A DNA stretch of 64,000 nucleotides from [Eubacterium] yurii (lineage in GTDB: Bacteria; Bacillota; Clostridia; Peptostreptococcales; Filifactoraceae): the NCBI GenBank assembly GCA_900167215.1, contig FUZS01000015.1:17412-81411 (forward strand), in the 5' to 3' direction. Positions 45,523-54,122 of the stretch are shown piece after piece. The notes under the pieces are model-generated. The model saw nothing but the letters and a program-made list of their open reading frames with translations, did not search any database and was not told where the DNA came from. Within the stretch, counting starts at the first letter, position 1. Every line of letters begins with the position of its first letter. A program made the position numbers and the translations under genes.

Positions 45523-45538
45523 AGCAATAATTGTGCCA
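45523..45538 (-). promoter_or_regulatory. Sigma-54 (-24/-12) promoter of the crotonase operon
   Basis: The minus strand reads TGGCACAATTATTGCT, matching the TGGCAC-N5-TTGC consensus including the invariant GG and GC spaced 10 bp apart. Transcription would begin near 45512. A sigma-54 activator gene is divergently placed, which makes a chance match unlikely. Confidence 0.88.
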
Positions 45539-45680
45539 ACAAATAAATTTTTTGCTTTTTTATTGATTTATTATAAGATGAATCTTGAATTTACATTTAA
45601 AATATGAGTAAAAAATAAATAAATTAAATTATTTTTTGAAATATTTTTACTAAGAAATTTTATTTTAAATTATATAAGTA

Positions 45681-45790
45681 TGTCTTATTTTTGAGATTAT
45701 GTATCTTTTTTGAGACAAGAAGACATTAAATACTAATAAATAGCAAAAATGTAAAAAAATTTAGAATATTAATGTATCAAATTTGAGATT
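45681..45790. promoter_or_regulatory. Three candidate activator-binding sites (UAS)
   Basis: Three similar 18-bp sequences, at 45681-45698, 45700-45717 and 45773-45790, fit TGTnTn-N6-GAGAnn. The middle one, TGTATC-N6-GAGACA, is an almost perfect dyad. They lie 157-266 bp from the -12 element, the usual range for an upstream activating sequence. The first two are 19 bp apart. The rest of 45541-46095 is non-coding. Confidence 0.6.
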
Positions 45791-46095
45791 TTAAACTTGC
45801 TTTTTTTATTTATTTCTAATAAAATATGCTTTAGATATTATTAGATTAAAAAATAAAAAAAGAGTAATATTAGAAAATATATCTACAAGATAAGCTAGAT
45901 ATATTTTTGTCTTTATCTTACAGCTGCAAAACTTAATAAAATACTGACGAAGAAAATTATTTAAATTTTATGCTGATTTTAAATGATTAAGCCTATTTTG
46001 TAAGATGTTTCAAATAACATTATTTGTTCAACTTACAATAATAAATTAACTGATAAGAATAGAGATATATATTATGAACTATATTGAGGTAAGAA

Positions 46096-47481
46096 ATGAA
46101 GAACTTAGACAACAGATTTAATTATATTTTTAACAAAGTTTTAGAAATGAGTGACGATGGCTTTATAGTTGTTGATTGTGATGGAATAGTTACCGACATC
46201 AATGAAAAGTATTGTAATTTTTTAAATACAACAAGAAAAGATGCAATAGGTAAAACAATATTCAACATAATACCTAATTCAAAGATGCTTGATATAGTCC
46301 GAAATGCTTATACCGAGGAGAGTGTAATACATACATATGATTCCGGAGAAAAAGTTATAGTAAGCAGATCCTTTGTCAAAAATGAAGATGATAATGTCAT
46401 AGCCGGAGTAGCTCAGGTAAAATTCAAGATTACAAGTTTGGATGTTACCAAGAGACTTATGGAAGAGTATCATATGCTTAATTATTACAAGGAACAGTAT
46501 GAGGCTCTTCAAAATAATAGCTATGATTTTAATCAAATCATTGGAAATAATGAGAGATTTTTATTCCAAAAACAAAGAGGATTGAAAATTGCAAAAACAT
46601 CATTTTCTGTATTATTAACAGGGGAAACAGGTACAGGCAAGGAAGTATTTGCACGTGCAATACATAACAGTAGTGACAGAGCGAAAAATCCCATGGTAAG
46701 TATAAACTGTGCAGCCATACCAAGCGAACTTTTGGAGTCAGAACTTTTTGGATATGAGGGAGGAGCATTTACAGGAGCAAAGTCAGGGGGAAAAAAAGGA
46801 AAGTTTTTGATGGCTAACAACTCTACGATTTTCTTGGATGAAGTTGGAGATATGCCGCTTCCTATGCAGGCAAAACTTCTTAGAGTTTTGGAGGAAAAGG
46901 TAATTGAGCCTGTAGGATCTACCAAGCAGATTCCTATAGATATCAGAATTATATCCGCAACAAGGAAAAACCTGCAAGAGATGGTGCTAAACGGGGAGTT
47001 TAGAGAAGACTTATTTTACAGGCTTAATGTGGTAAATATTGAAATATTACCTCTAAGAGAAAGAAAAGATGATATTTTGCTACTGTCTTCATTTTTTTTA
47101 GACAGACTGAACAAAGAGTATAGGCAAAAAGTGTATTTTTCTCAGGAGGTTCAACTTTGCTTTTACTCTTATGACTGGCCTGGAAATGTAAGAGAGCTGG
47201 ATAATGTGATAAAAAGTGCCTATGCTGTATGTAATGATGGATTGATAATGTTGCACGATTTGCCAAAGAGAATTGCTGAATATACTCAAAGTGAAAATAA
47301 TGATGAAGATGAATTGGAATATCATAGCGCAATGAATCAGTACGAAGAACATCTTATAAAGTATTTTTTAAATAAGAATAACGGAAATGTCAACAAAGCT
47401 GCAGAAAATGCTAACATTCATAGAAGTCTTTTTTATAAGAAGATGAAAAAATATAATCTTGAGTCAAATAAATACAAGTAA
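46096..47481 (+). CDS. PAS-domain sigma-54-dependent transcriptional activator
   Basis: The 461-aa product has an N-terminal PAS domain (residues ~12-120, [21 protein letters not shown]). The AAA+ domain has Walker A GETGTGKE at 176-183, the sigma-54 contact loop GAFTGA at 223-228, Walker [10 protein letters not shown] at 244-252 and the [11 protein letters not shown] block. A Fis-type HTH closes the protein ([21 protein letters not shown], residues ~432-452). There is no receiver domain, so it likely senses a small ligand or acyl-CoA through PAS. It is divergent from the crotonase operon whose sigma-54 promoter lies between, so that operon is the probable target. It requires RpoN encoded elsewhere. 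Confidence 0.93.
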   Translation: MKNLDNRFNYIFNKVLEMSDDGFIVVDCDGIVTDINEKYCNFLNTTRKDAIGKTIFNIIPNSKMLDIVRNAYTEESVIHTYDSGEKVIVSRSFVKNEDDNVIAGVAQVKFKITSLDVTKRLMEEYHMLNYYKEQYEALQNNSYDFNQIIGNNERFLFQKQRGLKIAKTSFSVLLTGETGTGKEVFARAIHNSSDRAKNPMVSINCAAIPSELLESELFGYEGGAFTGAKSGGKKGKFLMANNSTIFLDEVGDMPLPMQAKLLRVLEEKVIEPVGSTKQIPIDIRIISATRKNLQEMVLNGEFREDLFYRLNVVNIEILPLRERKDDILLLSSFFLDRLNKEYRQKVYFSQEVQLCFYSYDWPGNVRELDNVIKSAYAVCNDGLIMLHDLPKRIAEYTQSENNDEDELEYHSAMNQYEEHLIKYFLNKNNGNVNKAAENANIHRSLFYKKMKKYNLESNKYK

Positions 47482-47633
47482 AAATAAAAAAAATGAAAAT
47501 TTTATATTAAAAATGGCAATTTCAAATTAAATAAAATTATATATCAATTAATTAGTTAAATTCCAAGTAATTAAACAAAATTTATCCAATTACAAAGCTT
47601 AGCTTATTTTTAGTGGTAAAAAGTATATTTGTA

Positions 47634-47642
47634 TGTTATAAT
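47634..47642 (+). promoter_or_regulatory. Extended -10 element upstream of coaE
   Basis: TGTTATAAT with a poor -35 (TGGTAA, 47614-47619), 80 bp before coaE. Confidence 0.45.
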
Positions 47643-47721
47643 CTTAGTGTTTATAATTTTTAAAGAAAGATTATCATAGTAAATATAAATAGATAATATA
47701 GATAAAGTAAATAAGGATAAA

Positions 47722-48309
47722 ATGAAAATAGTAGGAATTACCGGGCTTATTGCTTCCGGAAAGAGTACATTGTCATCATATATAAAATCTAAAGGATATA
47801 AGATTGTCGATGCGGATAATATATCAAGAGAAATAACAAAAAAAGATAGAATTGGTTATACAAAAGTAGTTGAGGAGTTTGGTAGAGACATTTTATCATC
47901 AAATGGAGAAATAGACAGAGCAAAACTCTCAAAAACAGTTTTTAACGATAAAAATGCCTTAAAAAAATTAAATGACACTCTTCATCCTCTGATATTTCAA
48001 GAAATAGACAGACAATTATACTTATACAAAGATGAAAAGATTCTATTTTTAGATGCACCTCTATTATTTGAAACTGAACTTGATAAAAAATGTGATGAGA
48101 TAATACTTGTGGTTTGTGACGAAGATGTGCAGATATCACGCATACAAAAACGTGACAACAAGGATTATGACTCAGCCAAAAAAATTATAGACAGCCAAAT
48201 TGCAAAGAACTTTAAGATTGAAAAAAGTGATTACATTATAGATAATAACTGCGAAATAGAAAGATTCTATCTCAAGGCAGATTTAATTATGAGAATTTTG
48301 ACTAATTAG
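47722..48309 (+). CDS. coaE: Dephospho-CoA kinase
   Basis: Last step of CoA synthesis. The 195-aa product has the P-loop GLIASGKST at residues 7-15, VDADNISREI, DILSSNGEIDRAKLSKTVF, LHPLIFQEI, and LDAPLLFETELDKKCDEIILVVCD, the CoaE pattern. The AAGGA ribosome binding site precedes the ATG. A lytic transglycosylase gene follows 6 nt later, so they are co-transcribed. Confidence 0.96.
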   Translation: MKIVGITGLIASGKSTLSSYIKSKGYKIVDADNISREITKKDRIGYTKVVEEFGRDILSSNGEIDRAKLSKTVFNDKNALKKLNDTLHPLIFQEIDRQLYLYKDEKILFLDAPLLFETELDKKCDEIILVVCDEDVQISRIQKRDNKDYDSAKKIIDSQIAKNFKIEKSDYIIDNNCEIERFYLKADLIMRILTN

Positions 48310-48315
48310 GAAGAT

Positions 48316-48861
48316 ATGAAAGCGATAAAATTTATAATACCAATTACCTTGGCAGTGATAGTTTTTATGTTTTTTAAATTGTATGGAGGAGAGATATTTG
48401 CTAATTTTAACCATCCGATAAGATATGAAAAATATGTTGATAAATATTGCAAATTATATAAGGTAGATAGAAATTTAGTCTATGCTATCATTAAGACGGA
48501 GTCCAAATTTTATCCTTTTGCCAAATCAAGAACAAACAGCAAGGGATTGATGCAGATATCTGATGAGACCTTTGAACATGCAAAAAAAGCAATAGAGATA
48601 AGAACAGATGATATATACAATAAAGAGGAGAATATTAAGGTAGGAGTTTGGTACTTGTCTTATCTATTCAACAGATTTAAGGATGAAAGGTATGTAATAA
48701 TAGCCTATAATGCAGGTCCTGAAAATATTATAGCATGGAAGCAAAAAGGCTACTTGGATTCAAAAAAAGCATATTTAGATTGGAATATTCCTTTTATAGA
48801 GACGAGAGTGTATATAGATAAGGTATTAAAATCTAAGAAATACTATGAAAATGCGAAGTAG
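48316..48861 (+). CDS. Membrane-anchored lytic transglycosylase (SLT domain)
   Basis: The 181-aa product has an N-terminal hydrophobic anchor (residues ~4-22, IKFIIPITLAVIVFMFFKLY). The SLT catalytic Glu is in YAIIKTESKFYPFAKS (Glu ~61), followed by SKGLMQIS and VGVWYLSYL, and later YNAGPENI. It cleaves peptidoglycan on the outer face of the membrane. The coaE-slt order is common in Clostridia. A Nudix gene follows 7 nt later. Confidence 0.93.
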   Translation: MKAIKFIIPITLAVIVFMFFKLYGGEIFANFNHPIRYEKYVDKYCKLYKVDRNLVYAIIKTESKFYPFAKSRTNSKGLMQISDETFEHAKKAIEIRTDDIYNKEENIKVGVWYLSYLFNRFKDERYVIIAYNAGPENIIAWKQKGYLDSKKAYLDWNIPFIETRVYIDKVLKSKKYYENAK

Positions 48862-48868
48862 GTGATGT

Positions 48869-49474
48869 ATGAAATCGGAAGTTTATAATGTGAAGAAAAT
48901 TGCAGGAACAAAATTTTTGTCATATTATGATTTAAGCTATAAGAATAAAAACGGAAAAGATAAGTCTTGGAGTGCTGTATCAAGGGCAGATAAGGAAGAT
49001 TATGAAAAAAGACTTTTTGATAAGCAAAATGCTACAGATGCAGTGCTTATAGGAGCATATCATATTGATGAGAAAAAACTGGTCTTACTAAAGCAATTTA
49101 GAGTACCGCTTAATGACTATATCTACGAAATACCTGCAGGTCTTATAGATAAAGGCGAGGATGCAATAACAAGTGCAAAAAGAGAGTTGCTTGAAGAGAC
49201 AGGACTTGAGCTTGTAGAAATTACGAAAGTATTTGAAAATCTTTACGTCTCTCCCGGCTTTACCGACGAATGTGTAGACATAGTGTTTTGCACTTGTAGG
49301 GGAGATATATCTAAATTACATCTTGAAGAAGATGAAGACATAGAAATAGCTCTTTATAATGTGGATGAAGTAAGGGATATTTTATCTGCTAAGAACAAAA
49401 TGGATATCAAAACTCTTTTGGTAATGCAGATGTTTGTTCTTTCGACAGATATGTGGGAGAGCAGTAAAAAATAA
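48869..49474 (+). CDS. Nudix hydrolase, ADP-ribose pyrophosphatase-like
   Basis: The 201-aa product has the Nudix box running from G-L-I-D-K-G-E at ~90 through R-E-L-L-E-E-T-G, with all five signature residues in place. Upstream LLKQFRVPLNDYIYEIPAG and downstream FENLYVSPGFTDE blocks resemble ADP-ribose pyrophosphatases. The precise substrate is uncertain. It is the third gene of coaE-slt-nudix. Confidence 0.9.
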   Translation: MKSEVYNVKKIAGTKFLSYYDLSYKNKNGKDKSWSAVSRADKEDYEKRLFDKQNATDAVLIGAYHIDEKKLVLLKQFRVPLNDYIYEIPAGLIDKGEDAITSAKRELLEETGLELVEITKVFENLYVSPGFTDECVDIVFCTCRGDISKLHLEEDEDIEIALYNVDEVRDILSAKNKMDIKTLLVMQMFVLSTDMWESSKK

Positions 49475-49608
49475 ATTAAGCTTATAAAAGTTAAAGTTTA
49501 TAAATTTATAGCTATATTCATACTAATATAAGAATAAGAGAAGTTTATGATTTTTAAAATTGTATAAGTATTAAATTTATATATAAAAAATAAAATTTGG
49601 AGGCGATT

Positions 49609-51339
49609 ATGCAGGATTATATCAAAATTTATGAAAAGTGGATAAGTTCACCAAAACTTGATGCAAAGAGCAAAAAAGAGCTTGAAGACATAAAAAACGA
49701 TGAAAAAGAAATACAAGACAGATTTTATCAAGACCTTTCATTTGGTACTGCCGGCTTAAGAGGAAAATTAGGAGCAGGGACAAACAGGATGAACTCTTAT
49801 GTCATAGCAAGAGCTACTCATGCACTTGCAAAGGTAATAGAAGCTCATGGAGAAGAATATGTTAAAAAAGGTATAGCAATTGCCTATGACTGTAGAATAT
49901 GCTCAGATGAATTTGCAAAGCTTTCTGCACTAATTATGGCAACACATGGTATCAAGGCTTATCTTTTCGACTCATTAAGACCAACTCCTGAACTTTCATT
50001 TGCAGTCAGATACTATGGATGCGCTTCAGGAATTAATATTACTGCAAGCCACAATCCTAAAGAATACAATGGATATAAGGTATATTGGTGCGAGGGCTCT
50101 CAGATAAAAGATGACATTGCAGATAAGGTGCTCGATGAGATAAATAAGATGGATGTCTTTGACTTGCCTGAAGTTATCACTGAAGAAGAAGCAATAAAAA
50201 AAGGTCTGCTAATTTATATAAATGAAGAAGTAGACAAAGCTTACTATGAAAAAGTTATGTCTCTATCACAAAGGGATGATGATGAGGTTGACAAGAGTAT
50301 AAAGATAGTCTATACACCATTAAACGGAGCAGGAAATATTGCAGTAAGGACTATACTTGATAAAAAAGGATATAAGAATGTATTTGTAGTAAAAGAGCAG
50401 GAAAATCCTGACGGAACTTTCCCAACTATAAAATATCCTAATCCTGAGGATACAAAGGCATTTGAATACAGTGAAAAACTCGCAAGGGAAGTTGGAGCTG
50501 AGATATTGATAGCAACAGATCCGGATTCTGACAGACTTGCTGTGGAAGTTGTTCAAAATGGTGAAATAATAGCACTTAATGGAAATCAAACAGGTGTTTT
50601 ATTGATAAATTACATCATCAATGCTCTAAATGACAAAAATAAGATGCCTAAAAATCCTGCTATCGTAAAATCGATAGTTACAGGAGATATGGGTACTGCC
50701 ATAGCACAAAAGTTCGGTGTAGAAATGAAGAGTGTGCTTACAGGATTTAAGAACATATCAGCCCTTCCTAATGAATGGGATGTAACAAAGGAAAAGACAT
50801 ATATTTTCGGATATGAAGAAAGTATCGGTTACAATGCAGGTGTATTTGTAAGAGACAAAGATGCTGTATCTTCGGCAATGTTGCTTGCAGAGATGGCAGG
50901 ATATTACAAGAAACAAGGCAAGACTTTGATTGATGTGCTAAACGACCTATTTGAGCAATACGGATACTACAGTGAAAATACAGTATCAATTTCACTTGAA
51001 GGAATTGAAGGTCAACAAAGAATAGCAAGGATGATGGATGAGATAAGAAAAATCTATCCTACAAAAATTGGAGCTGCAGATATAGTTGAGATAACTGACT
51101 ATGAAATACAGGAAAAAACAGATGTAAAGACAGGCAAGAAAGAAAAGATAGATATAGAAAAGACAAATGCTATAAGATTCTTGTACAGTGACGGTTGCTG
51201 GTATACACTTAGACCTTCAGGAACTGAGCCTAAGATAAAGCTATACATCTATACTAAGGCTGAAAATATGAAAAAATCAAAAGATTTATTACAAGAAATA
51301 GAAAAGACGGTATTAGCGGTGCTTGATACTGTAAAATAA
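49609..51339 (+). CDS. Phosphoglucomutase/phosphomannomutase (alpha-D-phosphohexomutase)
   Basis: The ATG at 49609 follows TTGGAGG; an upstream in-frame TTG is part of that site. The 576-aa product has the phosphoserine loop ITASHNPKEYNGYKVYW, metal-binding DPDSDRLAVE, the substrate-specificity loop GYEESIGY, and the C-terminal phosphate loop RPSGTEPKIK. N-terminal FGTAGLRGKLGAGTNRMN is characteristic of the Firmicutes PgcA type. It interconverts hexose 1- and 6-phosphates for wall and glycolipid precursors. A hairpin follows. Confidence 0.93.
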   Translation: MQDYIKIYEKWISSPKLDAKSKKELEDIKNDEKEIQDRFYQDLSFGTAGLRGKLGAGTNRMNSYVIARATHALAKVIEAHGEEYVKKGIAIAYDCRICSDEFAKLSALIMATHGIKAYLFDSLRPTPELSFAVRYYGCASGINITASHNPKEYNGYKVYWCEGSQIKDDIADKVLDEINKMDVFDLPEVITEEEAIKKGLLIYINEEVDKAYYEKVMSLSQRDDDEVDKSIKIVYTPLNGAGNIAVRTILDKKGYKNVFVVKEQENPDGTFPTIKYPNPEDTKAFEYSEKLAREVGAEILIATDPDSDRLAVEVVQNGEIIALNGNQTGVLLINYIINALNDKNKMPKNPAIVKSIVTGDMGTAIAQKFGVEMKSVLTGFKNISALPNEWDVTKEKTYIFGYEESIGYNAGVFVRDKDAVSSAMLLAEMAGYYKKQGKTLIDVLNDLFEQYGYYSENTVSISLEGIEGQQRIARMMDEIRKIYPTKIGAADIVEITDYEIQEKTDVKTGKKEKIDIEKTNAIRFLYSDGCWYTLRPSGTEPKIKLYIYTKAENMKKSKDLLQEIEKTVLAVLDTVK

Positions 51340-51360
51340 AGTTGATAATAGATTTTTAAG

Positions 51361-51390
51361 CAAATAATGCCCTGTAAAGGGCATTATTTG
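51361..51390 (+). terminator. Hairpin after the phosphohexomutase gene
   Basis: Perfect 12-bp inverted repeat CAAATAATGCCC, six-nt loop. T-rich only within the arm, so efficiency is uncertain. Confidence 0.6.
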
Positions 51391-51434
51391 TGGATAATAA
51401 GATAAGTTTTAATAGTTATTTATATCATTTATAC

Positions 51435-51545
51435 TATATATCTATTTAATCTATGGATAAACTTCATCAATATTTTTTAAAAAATATTTTATGATTTATT
51501 ACTTTATCATAAATTCACTGAAAATATCTTTATCTTATTAGGTTT
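51435..51545. repeat. AT-rich repeat (family B), reverse orientation
   Basis: Shares TTAATCTATGGATAA, ATCAATATTTTTTAAAAAA and TTTATCATAAATTCACTGAA with the reverse complements of 34062-34172 and 32371-32496. It abuts a family A copy. Confidence 0.45.
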
Positions 51546-51665
51546 TATACCAATAACCGTTTGTATTACCAAGTAGTTATTTTAAATGACTTTATACATT
51601 GTAGAGATTTTTGATAACTTTTTTGTAACATAACTACACGGATTTTTAACAGGTTTTTAGTATTA
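51546..51665. repeat. MITE-like repeat (family A)
   Basis: ATACCAATAACC to CAGGTTTTTAGTATTA, nearly the same as 41585-41704 in the centre (GTAGAGATTTTTGATAACTT; ACATAACTACACGG). Confidence 0.75.
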
Positions 51666-51772
51666 GTATTAAAAATTATTCTTTTCAACTTATAAAATGT
51701 AGAAAAAATTAAATTAGATGACAATTAAAATGGCAATTATTATAAAAGTTTAAATGTACAGAAAGCAACGAT

Positions 51773-52840
51773 ATGAGCATAATAAACTCTACAATTGATA
51801 AAATACTTCCCTTAGATGAGATTTCTATGGAAAAGGCGCAAAAAAGACAAAACAGCCTTTTAAAGCCTCCAAATTCTCTTGGTATATTGGAAAAGTTGAC
51901 AGTCCAGCTTAGCGGTATATATAGGAGTGAAAACTTATCTATGTCTAAAAAGGCAATTTTAATATTCGGCTCAGATAATGAGGTGTATGAAGAAAAGGTG
52001 TCTAAGGATAAACAATCTTTGACAAAATGGCATTTTCCAAATCTTACACAAAGTTATTCAGCCATAGGCTCTATTTGTCAACAGACTAATACAAAGATAT
52101 ATGCTATTGATTTGGGGATAAAGGGAGATTTTTCAGGAGAAGGCATAGAAAAAAGTATTATAAATGAAAAAATTTCTAAGAGCTCCAACAATATGACAAA
52201 AGATAGGGCAATGACAGTTGAAAATGCTCAAAAATCTGTTGAAATAGGCATTAGATACGCAGATAATCTCATAAATAATGGATATAATATGATATTTTTA
52301 GGTGAGATGGGTATTGCAAATACAACTCCTGCAACAGCCATAATATCTGCAATAACAGGAAAAAATCCAAGAGAAATAACAGGTAGGGGCTCAGGAATAA
52401 ACGATGAATATCTCGAAAACAAGATAAGTGCTATACAAAGGGCAGGCGAAAGACATAAGGTAAATAAAAATGACTATATGGACATACTGTCAAAGATAGG
52501 CGGATATGAGAGCGGGGCAATGCTTGGTGTAATACTTAGCTGTTGTGCAAGTCATACTCCTGTAGTGCTTGACGGACTTATTACCTATTCAGCAGCTATG
52601 CTTGCAAATCTTATTAATCCAATTTGCAAAGACTATATGATAGCAAGTCATAGGACCAGAGAAAAGGCAGGGAATTACGCTTTGGAATATCTTGGCTTTA
52701 ATCCTCCATTAGATGTGGATCTTTGTCTTGGTGAAGGCTATGGAGCTGTTTTATACTCTCAGATTATAGAGTCGGCAATTTTTTCATACAACAATATGGC
52801 TAATTTTGATGAAGTTATTGCAAAGTTGGGTGAAATATGA
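51773..52840 (+). CDS. cobT: Nicotinate-nucleotide:dimethylbenzimidazole phosphoribosyltransferase
   Basis: Makes alpha-ribazole phosphate for the lower ligand of cobalamin. The 355-aa product has NSLLKPPNSLGILEKL, EMGIANTTPATAI, ITGRGSGINDE, GAMLGVILSCC, PVVLDGLITYSAAM and the catalytic Glu in LCLGEGYGAVL. No other cobalamin gene is here, and I see no B12 riboswitch upstream. A lone cobT may serve corrinoid remodelling. The ribosome binding site is weak. Confidence 0.95.
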   Translation: MSIINSTIDKILPLDEISMEKAQKRQNSLLKPPNSLGILEKLTVQLSGIYRSENLSMSKKAILIFGSDNEVYEEKVSKDKQSLTKWHFPNLTQSYSAIGSICQQTNTKIYAIDLGIKGDFSGEGIEKSIINEKISKSSNNMTKDRAMTVENAQKSVEIGIRYADNLINNGYNMIFLGEMGIANTTPATAIISAITGKNPREITGRGSGINDEYLENKISAIQRAGERHKVNKNDYMDILSKIGGYESGAMLGVILSCCASHTPVVLDGLITYSAAMLANLINPICKDYMIASHRTREKAGNYALEYLGFNPPLDVDLCLGEGYGAVLYSQIIESAIFSYNNMANFDEVIAKLGEI

Positions 52841-53198
52841 GCTTAGAAAAATATTTTTTCTACACTGAAATATTAATAATTGCTCATTTGACAAATTTAA
52901 AGAAAGAAATAAATTTATACCATAGATAAAACAAAATAGTCAACTACAAGTTGTTTAAAAGTAGTTGACTAAATAGATGTAGAGCATTAAAGCAGCTATA
53001 ATTAAATTTATTAAAATTAACTGTATATATTATTAGTCTTCTTTATTACAGTATTTAATTTAGAGAAGTTTAATAATTAGAATAATAGAATAAATAATTG
53101 AGAAATTCATATAAGTATAAATGAGTTTTTTGATGTTAAAATAACTTTTGGATATAGATGATTGAACAATAATAATTTTGGTATAATATTTAAGAAAT
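52841..53198. other. Convergent intergenic region with one strong inverted repeat
   Basis: TAGTCAACTAC (52937-52947) and its exact complement (52961-52971) can form an 11-bp stem with a 13-nt loop between convergent cobT and the YdjM-like gene. There is no T-run. The remainder is AT-rich without a gene. Confidence 0.5.
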
Positions 53199-53939
53199 TT
53201 ATTTAGCGAAGAAATTTAAAAATATAAAAATTGAAAATATTCCGTAAATAATTAAAAACGGTGTGTCAAGGTGATTATAGATTTTTGGACTTTTAAATAC
53301 ATTAAAAGAGATGTCCTTTTTTGAAAGAGGGTAAAACAGCTTTATTCCTTTTTTTGTAAATATATCTCCCAAGAAAAGATGGGAAGAATAAGAGATTAAG
53401 GCTGCAGTATAATAGCTCTTGAGTGTATCAGTCATAGACAGCGGATATAATGTCACAGCTATGATGATAACACTTAAGATACTATGAGACAAGCCTCTAT
53501 GTGTAAAATATGGCAGAACTGCAAGGAATAAGAATATATTTTTAGTCGAACCTACTTTACTGTATTTGAAAAATAAATAATACAAAAAAACAAAAAATAA
53601 GCTCAATGATATTTTTTTTAAGATTTTATTCTTGGAAAAAAGTTTTAAAAAAACTACCATTGCCGGAATGGATAATATATAATAGTGTGAAATATTTTGC
53701 TTCACTAAACACATATATAGTATGATTAGTGAAAAGATTGAGAGCATACCGTATATTATGAGATTTAGTGGTATATTTCTCAATTTGGAAGAAATCTTGG
53801 AACTGCTTATATCTATGTCAGGTAGTACTGAAAAGGTCAATACTATAGGTATGTCAAGTATGTCTATTTTATTGCCTGAAAGCATGAGATAGTTTGTATA
53901 AGTGAGGGCACCTATAGCCACATGTGTTACTGATTTCAT
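53199..53939 (-). CDS. YdjM-like membrane-bound metal-dependent hydrolase
   Basis: The 246-aa product starts after AGGAGGAC. It opens MKSVTHVAIGAL with the conserved His, has PDIDISSSKIS (the DxD of the family), several hydrophobic segments (residues ~60-150), and THRGLSHSIL with two His in the middle. This H...DxD...HRGxxHS arrangement is the YdjM/LexA-regulated inner-membrane hydrolase family; the substrate is unknown. It is isolated between convergent and divergent neighbours. No LexA-type box was noticed upstream. Confidence 0.88.
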   Translation of the reverse strand: MKSVTHVAIGALTYTNYLMLSGNKIDILDIPIVLTFSVLPDIDISSSKISSKLRNIPLNLIIYGMLSIFSLIILYMCLVKQNISHYYILSIPAMVVFLKLFSKNKILKKISLSLFFVFLYYLFFKYSKVGSTKNIFLFLAVLPYFTHRGLSHSILSVIIIAVTLYPLSMTDTLKSYYTAALISYSSHLFLGDIFTKKGIKLFYPLSKKDISFNVFKSPKIYNHLDTPFLIIYGIFSIFIFLNFFAK

Positions 53940-54122
53940 CTGTCCTCCTTTAATATTATTTTAGCTATTATACATTAATTTAAAACATTTGTAAATTTAC
54001 ATAGGACTGTATCAAATTTATTTTTTGAAAATTCTGATAGCATGCAGCTATATATGAAGACAGTTTATAAAATATTTAATTATGAAAGGAGAACTTAATA
54101 TAAACTATATTAAGGATAAATT

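Noticed and set aside
51391..51772. Cobalamin riboswitch upstream of the lone cobT
   Set aside because: The gap is filled by two dispersed repeats; I see no B12-box-like conserved core.
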